64,000 bases of DNA, taken from NCBI GenBank assembly GCA_047967505.1, contig CM106539.1; one strand, 5' to 3'. The position numbers were made by a program, and so were the translations under genes. The notes under the pieces are model-generated. The model saw nothing but the letters and a program-made list of their open reading frames with translations, ran no database searches and was not told where the DNA came from. Of this stretch, positions 43,624-54,041 are shown piece by piece (within the stretch, counting starts at the first letter, position 1; each line of letters begins with the position of its first letter). The stretch is from Dipteris shenzhenensis (taxonomy: Eukaryota > Polypodiophyta > Polypodiopsida > Gleicheniales).

Positions 43624-43935
43624 TATAGAAAAGGGGTTATGTACAGATTTGGAGAAAGGGGGATAGACTAGCAAAAGGGGGAGAGAGATAGGGGAAGAAG
43701 CGAGGAGAAGGGGTAGGAGAGAGAGAATGAGGTAGGAAAGAGAGAGAGAGAGAATGCGAGGGAGTATGGAAGAGAGAGAGTGAGCGAGCGTAGGCAAAAG
43801 GAGGAAGGGAGAGTAGATAGGATTAGATGTCACATCAAAAGGTACATAGTAGGGGGTGGATGGAGACTTATATAGTCCCTCAACATTTTCCACCTAAAGG
43901 GCCTCTAACTCGGCCCCTTTTTCCCCTTCATTACA
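43624..43935 (-). repeat. 3-prime LTR of the deleted gypsy element
   Basis: On the minus strand it starts TGTAATGAAGGGG at 43935 after a purine tract (gggaagggatgg). It contains gactatataagtc and a long GA-rich inner part, and resembles the LTRs at 16.9 and 31.1 kb in its promoter half. Confidence 0.9.
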
Positions 43936-44042
43936 ACCATCCCTTCCCATAGAATTTTGCCCTCAATATTTCACAGCATGGCTGTCCAAAAGTGCAGCAA
44001 ACAGCAACTACTAATCAATCCGGTAGGAGATAGGGGTGGTCC

Positions 44043-45290
44043 TGTACAATGCTTCTTGGCTGCCATGAATTTTCATCCTCAAGGAGTCCCTGTCACTTGA
44101 TAAGATACTCTACGTAGGCCTTGTTTCGGAGTACATGGTCTCTGAAACCCACGATGCGCTTCGGAACATAGAGGATGTGGCCCTCTTCATCCATAGGTGG
44201 CAACTCTGGAAGAACATGGACATGTTGTCCAACATGTGGTTTCAGCAAAGACAATGGAAAACATTATGGATCTTGGAGGTACTGGGTAGCTCCAACTGAT
44301 ATGCTACCTCTCCAACCTTGCGGATGATCCTGTAAGGACCATGATATCTATGAGCAAGCTTTGTGTTGGTATTACTTTTCAGTGAGGCATAACGGTTCTT
44401 ATGGAGACGCAAATGCACATAATCTCCCTCTTTCAAAGAATAATATCTCATGCATTCATCTGCATATTTCTTATGCTTGGCTTGGGCATCTTGCATATTC
44501 TTTTTTGCCAACTGCAGAAGGGCATCCATCCCCTCCAAGTCATTCCGTGCTTGCTGATTTTTCACAGCCATGTCAGCAATTGAAGAAAGCATCCCGACCT
44601 TGCATCCGTACATTGCCTCAAAAGGGCTCATGCTGTTGTAGCGAAATTCAGCGGGTGACCACCATTTATCCCAAGACTTCTGAGTATCATGACAAAAATG
44701 TCTCAAATATTCCTCCACCCATTTGTTCACCCTTTCTGACTGTCCATCAGTCTCAACATGGTAAGCAGTGCCAGGTGTGAGTAAAGTACCCACTACTGTA
44801 AATATCCCCTGCCAAAAGTGACCCATAAACTTTGCATCTCTCTCACTGACAATTTCCTGAGGGAAACCATGATGCTTAAAGACATGCTCAATGAATTGCC
44901 AAGCAACCTGTGATGCTGAATACCAGTTCTTAGTGGGTATGAAATGGGCCTGTTTTGTCATTCTATCCACCACAACAAAAATGTTGTCCCATCCCTTCTC
45001 TGTAGAAGGATAACCTGTGATGAAATCCATTGCTATGTGCATCCATTTTCCCTCTTGAATGGGTAATGGCTGCAAGAGACATGTGGGTAATTTGTTGTCT
45101 ACTTTATTCTATTGTCAAGGCAAGCATTCAGCCACGTATTTAACCACATCTCTCCACATGCCTTCCCAAGTAAAGCTCTGCTTGATTCTTTCATATGTTT
45201 TAGTGATATCCGCATGTCCAGCCATGGGAGAGGAGTGCATTTCTTGCAAAACCAACTCGCGGTATTTTGATTATGGCACTATATAAATCC
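44043..45290 (-). pseudogene. pol: Gypsy integrase (with frameshifted chromodomain)
   Basis: The 277-residue minus frame 44242-45075 covers the core: MDFITGYPSTEKGWDNIFVV, then SERDAKFMGHFWQG, where the usual SDRD is SERD, so the second catalytic aspartate is glutamate. Then TDGQSERVNKWVEEYLRHF carries the catalytic glutamate. The C-terminal domain has GPYRIIRKVGEVAYQLELP. A frameshift at about 44240 separates a chromodomain-like reading that ends near 44043. This copy keeps the segment deleted in the 17-kb element. Confidence 0.9.
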
Positions 45291-45930
45291 TGTCTTGGCA
45301 CCACAACAGCCCATTATGCAATTTGAAATCTGGATGACCCTGACTAGAAGGCTTCTGCAAATCTGAAAATATGGGAGCTGCCTTAGAATTCTGCATATAC
45401 TCTTGCTGAATGCCATGAATCCACTCCTAATATATGGTAGAGATAGCAGACAATTGCAAGCCCACATCCTAGACAAGGCATCTGCAACCACATTTTCCTT
45501 CCCTTTTCTATACTCAATGTCAAAATCATAGGATTGAACTGCAGCCAACCACCTCTTCTGCTTATATGACAAATTTGGCTAAGTGAGGAAGAATCTGAGT
45601 GTCCTATGATCTATTTTCACCTTAATTTTACTTCCGTACAGATAGTGGTGCCATTTCTTGAAAGCATGCAAAATAGCCAGCATCTCCTAATCATAAACAT
45701 GCAAATTGAGTTCTTTGGCATCAAACTTCCTACTTTCAAAGGCTATTACCCTGTGTTCTTGCCTCATAACAGCCCCCAATCCTTTGCTACTGGTATCTGC
45801 CTACACAATGAAAGGACGCGAAAAATCAAGGCATACCAAGATAGGTGCATGAGTGAGAAAATTTCAGGTCTTCAAAGCTGTGTTGTGCTTCCTTTGACCA
45901 CCGAAAAGCATCCTTCTTCAAGAGGTCAGT
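45279..45930 (-). pseudogene. pol: Gypsy RNase H domain
   Basis: Minus strand: a decayed N-terminal half in broken frames, then the RNase H end [20 protein letters not shown] with [14 protein letters not shown] at 45450-45572. It closely resembles the 18.1-18.6-kb copy. Confidence 0.82.
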
Positions 45931-46605
45931 AAGAGGAGCTACCCTCTTGACAAATTTGCGAATAAAGCGCCTGTAGAAGGAAGCAAGACCTAAAAATCCT
46001 CTCAACTGGGGTGGGATTTTGTGGTTGTGGCCAATCTTTGATGCATTTCACCTTTGCGGGATCCACCCGAATGCCACGTCTACTCACAATATGCCCCAGG
46101 TACTCAACCTCCTTTGCCATAAAAGTGCATTTGCTGGCTTTTGCATAAAGTTGATGCATCCTAAAAATTTCCAGCACTTGCTTCATATGCTTAATGTGCT
46201 CTTGTCTATCATTGTTATAAATGAGGATATCATCAAAGAAAACTAGCACGCATCTGCTCCAATATCTTGTTCATCAATGCCTGGAAGGTGGCTGGTGCAT
46301 TAGTCAATCCAAAAGGCATCACCTTGAATTCATACAAGCCCCGTTCTGTGCGGAAGGCCATCTTGTGCTCATCTCCTTCTTTCACCCTGATTTGATGGTA
46401 ACCAAACCTCTAATCTATCTTTGTGAAAAACTGAGCCCCCTTGAGTTCCATCCAACAAGTCATCTATCCTAGGGATTGGAAACTTGTTCTCGATAGTAGC
46501 CTTATTTAGATCCCTGTAATCAATGCACATGCAGTATGATCCATCCTTCTTGAAGCACCGGAGAGGAAAAAGAAGAAGTGCTCTGAGAGATGAAGTTCTT
46601 CTCAA
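45926..46605 (-). pseudogene. pol: Gypsy reverse transcriptase, N-terminally truncated
   Basis: Minus strand: [36 protein letters not shown], then [20 protein letters not shown] with the FxDD catalytic site, and CTFMAKEVEYLGHIVSRRGI. The reading starts in RT block 1; the upstream fingers, protease and gag are deleted. Frameshifts lie near 46250 and 46440. Confidence 0.88.
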
Positions 46606-46977
46606 GCAATTTGTCGACGACTGGAGGCTCCAGTCGCGTGTGGACGGGCACCCCGTGGGCGTAGCGACAGGCAGCTCGAGGATAAGACTGTCGTCAATGA
46701 CATAGGTGTGGAGCTCCGGATTAGTTGTTGTTTGCTTTTGGTCGGAGGGCTCTTGCTCATGGATTTGTTGTTTGCTCGTGGGCTGCTGTGGAGTGCTAGT
46801 TTTTCCAAATTGAAGCCTCTGACGTAGGCGCCCTTAGTCAAGTCCAAACTCTTGACTCCTACATCTGTACTTCGCTAGACCATAGCGGTTCTCTCTCAGG
46901 CCAGATTTACCGCTCGGCCATTCACGTAGGAGCTGAAGTGAAAGGTTAAAGGGGAAGCTAGGTGCAAGAGTCGGAGC
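46606..46977. other. Remnant between 5-prime LTR and truncated RT
   Basis: About 370 bp with no gag or protease likeness. No standard TGG-starting primer-binding site was seen next to the LTR end; on the minus strand the sequence there reads GCTCCGACTCTTGCACC. Confidence 0.5.
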
Positions 46978-47300
46978 TGTAGAAAAGGGGATAGGGACAG
47001 ACTTGGAGAAAGGGGGATAGACTAGCAGAAGGGGGAGAGAGGTAGGGGAAGAAGGGAGGAGAAGGGGTAGGAGAGAGAGAGAGAATGAGGTAGGAAAGAC
47101 ATAGGGAGAGAATGAGAGGGAGTAGGGAAGAGAGAGAGTGAGTGAGCGTATACAACAAGGAGGAAGGGAGAGTAGACAGGATTAGATGACACATCAAAAG
47201 GTACATAGTAGGAGGTGGGGGTGGATGGGAACTTATATAGTCCCTTCACATTTTCCACCTAAAGGACCTCTAACTTGGCCCCTTCTTCCCCTTCATTATA
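46978..47300 (-). repeat. 5-prime LTR of the deleted gypsy element
   Basis: Minus-strand start TATAATGAAGGGG (TG mutated) at 47300 and end CTACA at 46978. It is clearly the partner of 43624-43935, with indels mainly in the GA-rich part. Confidence 0.9.
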
Positions 47301-47305
47301 CCTAC

Positions 47306-47413
47306 TAAGTTATCCTCCATGGGAATGTAGAACAATCGTATATCTCCAGCTAAAAGTCGCTCTCGAACATAATGATAGTGCACCTACATGTGCTTGATAG
47401 GCACATGAAAGTC
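47306..47413 (-). pseudogene. pol: Copia RNase H, middle part
   Basis: Minus strand: FHVPIKHM, a stop, VHYHYVRERLLAGDIRLFYI, PMEDNLV. This matches FHARTKHIEVHYHYVRELLS of the 23.9-kb copia element. It is bounded on the left by the gypsy insertion and on the right by a 498-bp insertion. Confidence 0.85.
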
Positions 47414-47911
47414 AAGATTAAAATTAAGACCTTCGGTTTTACCTACCAAGTATGGTTTGTGGTTATGGATTTCTATGACCAGTCGGACGGCTACAACATT
47501 ATATTAGGGAGACCTTTCATGTGCACTGCAGGATTGGGGTCCGTGACTGGAGCTTGAACAAGATATATCTGCATAAGGACGAGCAGGTCATGAGGGTCAA
47601 CCTTCATACTTGGAAAGCCCATCCTGTGTCCAGTAATATATTTGCTGCCGAGTCTGACAATACCCAACGGACCACTTTAGTGAATGTGTTCCAGGCATGT
47701 AATGAAAAGGATGCAGGAGAGGACCACCATGAACATTGGTACGCTTCGCTGCCAGAGACCGAGTTCTCCCACAATTGGATGCATATCCTTGTATCCATAT
47801 ATGTGCCTAGAAAGGGAGGAAAACAAATGGCCATTCACGATCCCAAGGTGCCAGGGACTATAGTCCCATTGAACATAATTAACATACTAAAGGCACCAAG
47901 GAAATGAAGGT
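47414..47911 (+). mobile_element. 498-bp insertion carrying a gypsy protease fragment
   Basis: The insert is flanked by AAAGTC at 47408-47413 and 47912-47917 and splits the copia RNase H. On the plus strand it encodes VVMDFYDQSDGYNIILGRPF, the second conserved block of a gypsy protease, and then (47521-47907) a linker with LNKIYLHKDEQVMRVNLHTW. No LTR, terminal inverted repeat or poly(A) was seen at its ends. Confidence 0.75.
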
Positions 47912-47917
47912 AAAGTC

Positions 47918-48545
47918 CAGCATTGGCTCAGGTATGTGTAACGGGCAAAGAACTCTGGCTGTCAGTGTAGATCATGGTAGAAGTTGCCTGGCATCTGCAA
48001 GTAACTTGCAAAGACAAACAAAGTCTACATTGGTTGTGAAGGCTGCCCTCTATTCAGCTTCACAACTCGAAGTAGCAACTATAGGATACTTTTTTCTTGC
48101 TGAACCAATAAATACATGAAGAGCCAAGCATGAAACAATTGAGCCAAGCATGAAACAATTGACACTGTGAGACACACTGGTGTTGTAACAACTAGCCTTG
48201 TCACTATCTGTGAAGGCATCATATAACAGTCCCAAATGCTGCATGCCTTGCAAGTATCTGAAGACACGTTTTCTGCTTTCCAATGCTGAATACTGGACTT
48301 GAACATGAACCTGTTTAACTGAAACACTGCATACTGCAAGTTAGGCCTGGTGTGACATAAATAGATAATGCAGACCACAGCCTATAGGTAAAGGGTAGCA
48401 TCAAATGGGTCACTCCCATCCTCATAGGAGAAACAGAAACTAGGGTCCAATGTTGTAGAAACCAGCTTACAACCTTTGGAAAAAAAAAAAAAAAACAGCT
48501 TGCAATCCTTGAACTTGAAGCATTGTAAGAAGCTATCACAATCCC
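47918..48545 (-). pseudogene. pol: Copia RT end and RNase H start
   Basis: Minus strand: FLQCFKFKDCKL near 48510, LVSTTLDPSFCFSYEDGSDP, IIYLCHTRPNLQYAVFQLNR, RVFRYLQGMQHLGLLYDAF with TDSDKASC, then CEAE and TDSQSS. The order and spacing match the 25.8-26.4-kb part of the intact copia RT-RNase H. Stops and frameshifts are frequent. Sequence upstream of FLQCF is replaced by a CT-rich tract. Confidence 0.85.
48478..48495 (+). mobile_element. Bare poly(A) insertion with target duplication
   Basis: tgg followed by 16 A residues is inserted in the copia RT. It is flanked by imperfect copies of cagcttacaacctt (left) and cagcttgcaatcctt (right). The copia reading is continuous if the insert and one copy are ignored. 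This is what LINE-driven target-primed insertion of only a poly(A) tail would leave. Confidence 0.6.
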
Positions 48546-48554
48546 GCAACCTGG

Positions 48555-49045
48555 ACGCTCCCACTACCCACCCTGCCCGCCTTCTCCCTCCGCCCTTCCG
48601 CCTCCGACTCCTCTCCACCCTTCCGCCTCTGCCTCCTCTCCACCCTTCAGCCTCTGCCTCTGCCTCCTCTCCTCTCCTACTCTCCGCCCTTTTGCCATCC
48701 CTCGCCTCTGCCTCCTCCCCCACTTGCATCCCGCCTCCACCTCCATCTCCCTCCCTGCCTCCTTCCCAACCTCTTCCTCGACCTCCACCTCCACCTCCAT
48801 CCCGCCTGCATCTCCCTCCCCGTCTCCACCTTCACCTCCATCTCTGCTACCTCCTCCCCTGCCCCCCTCTCAGCCTCCTTCCCACCCTCTCTACGCCTCT
48901 ATTCTTGGGCCCCCCCACTGCTTTCTCCACCCCGCCTCTTTCGGCTTCTTTTCCGCCTCCCTTCTCCGCCTCCTCCTCCCCGCCTTCTCCATTCCCCCTC
49001 ACCTCCTCTCCGCCTCTTCATCTCCTTCCTTCCTCTTCTTCATTC
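48555..49045. repeat. Pyrimidine-rich (CT/CCTCC) low-complexity tract
   Basis: About 490 bp built of cctccgcctcctctccaccc-like words, almost free of purine runs on the plus strand. It produces long proline/serine or glutamate/glycine frames on both strands that are not considered genes. Confidence 0.92.
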
Positions 49046-49119
49046 ACAACAGGAGCATTTGTGTTTGTTAGGAGGAGAAAGATCTTGGAGGTGACCTTTG
49101 GTCTCGCTAGAGGGACTCT

Positions 49120-49640
49120 ATGGCAGCACCCTCGAATCCCACAATGATTAAGGTCCTCCTTTCTTCAGCCGACAAGCAACAGGTACAACAAGCAGTTCGG
49201 TCCCTCCAAGACAAGGTGATTGTGGGCAGAATTGTGGGCCTCACACCCACAAGGCGACAGTGTGTGAGAGTGGATCCAGGTGAGCTTGGCACTAGAGGGT
49301 GACCACATCCAGGAAGTCACTATCTATGGAAGAGCATATGGTGTACCTCTTTCCTTGGTACCATGGCGTTAACAGTGGAGGACATGCACACGACACACCA
49401 TGTTTTCGTTTTTCCGTTACGCTCCACTTCCCAGGTCTCCCAAAGGAATATAGAGCCATCTTCCCCTCCATTGGTTGGGCATTTGGCATTGTGCTGGAGT
49501 CTCCGCCACATTCGGCCGCATCAGTGGTAGCATATGACAGGGTCCCCAGGATCAGAGTAGTGGTTAAGAGCCCTCCCAGAGTTGATCCTCCTAGAGACCC
49601 TCGAAGGTGGTACACTTCGCCAGTGAGTGGAGATTTCTAG
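49120..49640 (+). pseudogene. L1-type LINE ORF1-like fragment (weak)
   Basis: Plus strand: TMIKVLLSSADKQQVQQAVR, a frameshift near 49300, then an IYGRAYGVPLSLVPW-type motif in another frame. FRFSVTLHFPGLPKEYRAIF and WAFGIVLESPPHSA follow. The order resembles the N-terminal domain (DUF4283-like) of plant LINE ORF1 proteins. The evidence is the motif pattern only, so the call is tentative. It is followed by a basic region and cut by the gypsy LTR at 50025. Confidence 0.4.
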
Positions 49641-50024
49641 GTTACCAGGCTAGTGTCTTCGTCGCAGATAGATGGGTCACCTAGCCAAAGATTGCCCCCA
49701 CGGCCAAGGCCGAGCTCCCCCCCCCCCACCCCGCAGAGCAGGCAGAGTCAGCGGGCCAGAGCCCAACACCCCCCCAGACAGGAGTAGTAGGAGTCTCAGA
49801 CCCCCTGGGTGCTTCAAAAGGGAATTGGACCCAGGTTAAAAAGAAACAGAAACCAAGCAAACAGGCCCAAAAGTGCCGCAGGCAGAGGGCTAGACGCAAA
49901 GAGAGAGAGAGAGAGAGAGAGATGGTTTTTTTAAAGGCACCTGAGGAGGAGCAGCAAGAGCCCATACGTGGAGACCCACACCCCCTTGCGGCAGGGGCCA
50001 CTGCTCAGCCAAGTGATCCTCCCA
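49641..50024 (+). other. Low-complexity basic stretch with AG microsatellite
   Basis: Plus-strand frames rich in K, R, Q and P, with homopolymer C runs at 49720 and 49770 and an AG repeat at 49900-49922. It may be the tail of the LINE ORF1-like fragment. Confidence 0.4.
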
Positions 50025-51611
50025 TTGATAAAAGAAAAGGGGGAAAACCGGGCAGCCCCTAAGCAATCTAGAATAGCTCAATGACCTTATCCACTCCTCC
50101 CAAACCAAAGGAAATGCTCCCTCACTAACAAGACTTCAGATATTTTATCCTAAGAGTGAATCATTTAACGGGAAAAAAAGTGACAGGTTTCCAGATAAAA
50201 AACACTTGATTTATTCAACAGAGGTTCTCTTCATTACAAGATTCAAACACTCCAAAGAACACTTCATGTTCTTTAGGACGTAACTCAAGGAATAAATATA
50301 TCACGCCACTTCCAAAGTACACCTTGGAATGAATGAACTGAGCCAGGAACCAAGTAGATCAAAACACCAAGTGAGGCTCTCAAGACTAGAGCGCTTACAC
50401 CACTTCAGAGCAAGGTGTCCAGCCACCACTACCACAAGACTCCCTCACAACAAATAATCACAAGACAACACAGATCTTGCTGTTAATTCAGGAAAACAAT
50501 CCCCAGAACAGAGAGCACTCAATCCACCAATGAATCCCACTCCTAAGATCGAAATTCCCAAGACGTCACTTCAGAAAAAAACAGTGAATCCTTTGCAGAT
50601 TTGAAGGTACTCCAGCCTGTCAACACCAAATGAGAACTCCAGTCAGAGATAGGCTGAATCAAACTATTCGATTCTGGAAACTCAGCAGCTTCACACCAAC
50701 AAACGATCCTTCTCCTGACTGCTAGGAGTCACAGAACAGCAACAAGTAGATACACGATTCCAAGGCCCAAACATCCTTTTCAATGCAACATCAACTAGAA
50801 GCGATCAGCCTAGAAGATTTGAAACGCTTTCTCTGAGCAGCATCAATCACAACTGACTCTCGTACAACTTGCTCGATCAACAGAAAGAAATGGGAATCAG
50901 CTCCTTTAGATTCTTGTTCCTTCTTTCCTGACGAACTCTTCACGCCCTCTTTGCAGCAGCAAATTGATGCAGACCAGCAAGCTACTTCATTCGTCGAAAA
51001 CCCACATATATCAAGAGATGAATAACTTCAGGACCGAAATGATGAGCGATGGCTTCACGTTCTTGCTGGTGTCCAGAGAATGAAGAAAAAAAGCCGCCTC
51101 CTTTGGTAAGAGACGTCGATCAAGCCCACAATTCCTCCTTGCAATCTTCCACAATCAGTAACATCATTGCATGGCTTCCAGCAACCACATCAGCTGTCGA
51201 TTCTTCCCCCAGGTGGAGCACTGAAATCAGCACGTCGATCATCCTTCTCCACATCGCACAGGTTTCCAGAATTCTTTTACCCACGTATCGTTTTCAATTT
51301 CTTCCTTGCCTGGAGTAACCTTGGCATACAGTCTCATTTTTCTCCAAAGGTTTTTTACCACTGTCCTTTGCTTGCATAGAATCACCCCATGGCAAATTTA
51401 ATTGCACATTTGGCCCCCTAGGCACACTTTCTACACACACTTTTCACATGCAATTTTGCCCTGTATGCAAACCCACATGAACCAGCTAAAAGCCCCTTGA
51501 CCTGGCAACAAAAAAACCCCATAATCCCATCCCATCATGAACACGGATGAACACGGTGACCCGGAAAAAACCCCACAATTACACATACCTTTGGACATGT
51601 GACCCCCAACA
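50025..51611 (-). mobile_element. Long 3-prime LTR of a Tat-type gypsy element
   Basis: The left edge TGATAAAAG (50025) and the first 316 bp match 58237-58552 closely, and a further 28 bp (50872-50900) match 58553-58580. It is therefore a direct terminal repeat of the element whose gag lies at 56.4-57.9 kb. The right edge is placed at gacccccaaca (51611), which reads TGTTGGGGGTC on the minus strand. That edge is a guess. An LTR of about 1.6 kb is usual for Tat-type elements. Confidence 0.7.
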
Positions 51612-51851
51612 CATGACCCTTGGATACACTTGCTCTGATGTGATTGGTCTACCACTTGGAGATTCATCTTCTTCCATTAAGGCCCTTGCAGAGTTTTATT
51701 CAACTCTAAAAAAATATTTACATCACATCATTTTTTTTTTTGAAAAATGTCCTTGGAACAAAAAAGCCCCATCATCTGCTAGCTAAGTGTACCTATGTGC
51801 CTACCCCTTATTATGTACAGTGCACAAGAGCTTACTACATTTTTTGACCTA

Positions 51852-52755
51852 TCATATTTGCCCACACCCAAGACTGCAGACATTCATGTCTTGCAGCTCG
51901 GAGGCGAACATGTGCTTCAACTCAAATGAAACATTTTCATCCATAAGACTTTCTGCTTTATCTGCTACTATCACCATTGGCCCACACGAGCTTACTTGCC
52001 TGATCCTAACAACATATTTCTTCAATCTTAAACCATTAACCCGATTCTTATGCATCTTGCCATCCAAGTCTTCAAGCTGATACGAGCCCGATGCAAGATC
52101 CTCTTTCCCATTTGTTGACACTGAAAACAAGACATACACCAATGTCTTATATCTCTCTGTAAGGAAGGCCAAACATAGCCTTCTGTCAAAATCTTCCTTA
52201 ACATGATCTTAAATGCAAAATGGCCACCGCAGATGCCTTCATGATTTGCTTCCAGTATATGCCGGATCTCATCACGCCAAGGTACTCTTCTAAGTATCAG
52301 GTCAGCTCCTGTCATGTGTCAGCTCCTTTCATGTATAAAATATCACCAATCAAACAATAAGGCTGACTTGTCTTCACGAACCTATATCTCTTTTGTTCAG
52401 GAACTTCTTCAGAAACTTTTCCAGACAACAAAAACTTTTCCACCAAAGCCAAGAATTCTCTACCCCTATAAAGAGGTTCCTGTACTCTCACTGCTTGTAT
52501 ATGTGGCTCAGCCAACTCTTGGGCAGCATTATGAGGCTCCGAGTTTAGACTCCTCTCTACATGATGCAAGCTCCAGGCCTCAAGCTGTTTCAACTGCTTC
52601 CTAATGACATTCAGCCAACTCCTTAAATGCAAATGCTTTGTCTTTCAGACTCCGAAGATTTGCTTGACAACTATTAATGCATCACCCTTCATCATTAATC
52701 TCTTGATTCCCAAACTGATACATACCTTGAAGCTAGACGGGTCAGACTACCCGAT
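51852..52755 (-). pseudogene. pol: Tat-type gypsy: end of second RNase H and integrase remnants
   Basis: Minus strand: LGIKRLMMKGDALIVVKQIF (near 52690), then HLRSWLNVIRKQLKQLEAWS and LHHVERSLNSEP, the C-terminal half of the second RNase H domain. A linker leads to PYCLIGDILYMKGADL and the integrase zinc domain (ILEANHEGICGGHFAFKIML, CMSCFQCQ). It then runs directly into the integrase C-terminus (ASGSYQLEDLDGKMHKNRVN). The DDE core is deleted. Confidence 0.85.
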
Positions 52756-52954
52756 TTGAAAGATGAAAATCTGGAGCCTTCTAGTGGCTCAGAAGTTGTG
52801 GAAGCTAACAACGGGGGTGGGGGTAAAACCGAAAGACTTGTTGGATAGCAAGGAGAAGATTGCCATTCCAGTTGATGATTAAGAGCTTGAGAATTGGAAG
52901 AAAGAGATGGCCACTCCCTAGCTTTAATCATTGGGACCACGGTGGACTCTGTTC

Positions 52955-53013
52955 TTTATTGGGTATTCAGCTTAAAGCATGCAGTAATAATGAAGCTGAA
53001 TATGCAGCATTGT
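52955..53013 (+). pseudogene. Second RNase H, middle piece, opposite strand
   Basis: The plus strand reads LLGIQLKACSNNEAEYAAL, the middle motif of the archaeal-type RNase H found in Tat gypsy elements. The neighbouring C-terminal half is on the minus strand at 52500-52755. The satellite array begins right after the last codon. Confidence 0.8.
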
Positions 53014-53705
53014 CCTTCCACGTGGCGCATACCAAATCAGTTGGAGACCAAATCTTGTGTGATGTACGTCTAGGGTAGCCTAAGAGCCTTGTGAAGTTTC
53101 ATCCCCAACAGATAAGTCCACGTGCATATTTCATTAGTATGTGTGCCATTTTTCATACGTAGTTGTGCTAGTAGGGATTGTAAAAATGTACGCAGCTGTC
53201 CTTCCACGTGGCGCATACCAAATCAGTTGGGCACCAAATCTTGCGTGGATGTACGTCTACGGTAGCCTAAGAGCCGTGCAAAGTTTAATCTCCAACAGAT
53301 AAGTCCACATGCATATTTGGTTAGTACGTGCGCCATTTTTCACACGTAGTCGTGCTAGTAGGGATTGTAAAAATGTACGCATTATACCTTCCACATGGTG
53401 CATACCAAATAAGTTGGAGACCAAATCTTGCGTGGATGTATGTCTAGGGTGGCCTAAGAGTCGTGCGAAGTTTCATTCCCAACAGATAAGTCCACACGCG
53501 TATTTCGTTAGTACATGCGCCATAGCTCATACGTAGTCGTGCTAGTAGGGATTGTAAAAATGTACGCATTGTACCTTCCACGTGGCGCATACCAAATCAG
53601 TTCAGACCAAATCTCGCGTGGATGTATGACTAGGGTGGCCTAAGAGTCGTGCGAAGTTTCATCCCCAACAAGTCCACACGCGTATTTCGTTAGTACGTGC
53701 GCGAA
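53014..53705. repeat. 187-bp satellite-like tandem array, about 3.7 copies
   Basis: Units start with ccttccacgtggcgcatacc at 53014, 53200, 53387 and 53574 (spacing 186, 187, 187). Each contains a cctaagagycgtg block, cccaacagataagtccac and tagtagggattgtaaaaatg. Copies differ at roughly 5-10 percent by eye. The array begins exactly at the broken RNase H codon series and ends near 53705 in AT-rich sequence. Confidence 0.93.
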
Positions 53706-53839
53706 TTTTCTTAATCACGTTTTTAAAATGTCCTAAAGCACAAAACAAATTACAACATTACTACTAGTAAATAATTTTTTGTTTTACAAACACAACAAAT
53801 CCCATTGAGAAGACATCGGACATCATGTAAAAAATAGAA

Positions 53840-54020
53840 TTATCTCAATCACACCAACATAGGTGACACCTAACTGATGAGTCACTTGACACACCTACCA
53901 CGGTGCTCACTAGCACTCACACCATGTCCTACACAAGCACTAGCACATTGGCGCACACACACACACACACACCATATGACCATGTCCATAAGTGTGTCCC
54001 CTAAACATCAATTTATCCAA
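53840..54020 (-). repeat. Left arm of large inverted repeat (181 bp)
   Basis: The reverse complement of 56210-56384, almost perfect. The visible differences are a CA microsatellite a few bases longer and about one substitution. On the minus strand it starts TGGATAAATTGATG. Unlike the right arm, it has no polypurine tract at that side. Confidence 0.93.
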
Positions 54021-54041
54021 CATTATATCCTCTTCAATAGG

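Larger units (their letters stand above)
43624..47300 (-). mobile_element. Deleted chromodomain gypsy element with LTRs and target duplication
   Basis: LTRs lie at 43624-43935 and 46978-47300 (312 and 323 bp), flanked by CCTAC at 43619-43623 and 47301-47305. The terminal TG is mutated to TA on the outer sides. The internal region of about 3 kb has RT, RNase H, integrase and a frameshifted chromodomain, but gag and protease are missing. The element sits inside the copia RNase H: with one CCTAC copy kept, the copia reading is continuous across the site. Confidence 0.93.

Noticed and set aside
43594-43893. Leucine/serine-rich frames in the LTRs at 43.6-43.9 and 47.0-47.3 kb
   Set aside because: They are translations of the GA-rich inner LTR sequence and occur in both LTR copies.
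48476-49147. Long proline/serine-rich ORF (223 residues) and its antisense glutamate/glycine-rich frames
   Set aside because: They come from a low-complexity CT tract; there is no domain, no splice context and the sequence is compositionally simple.
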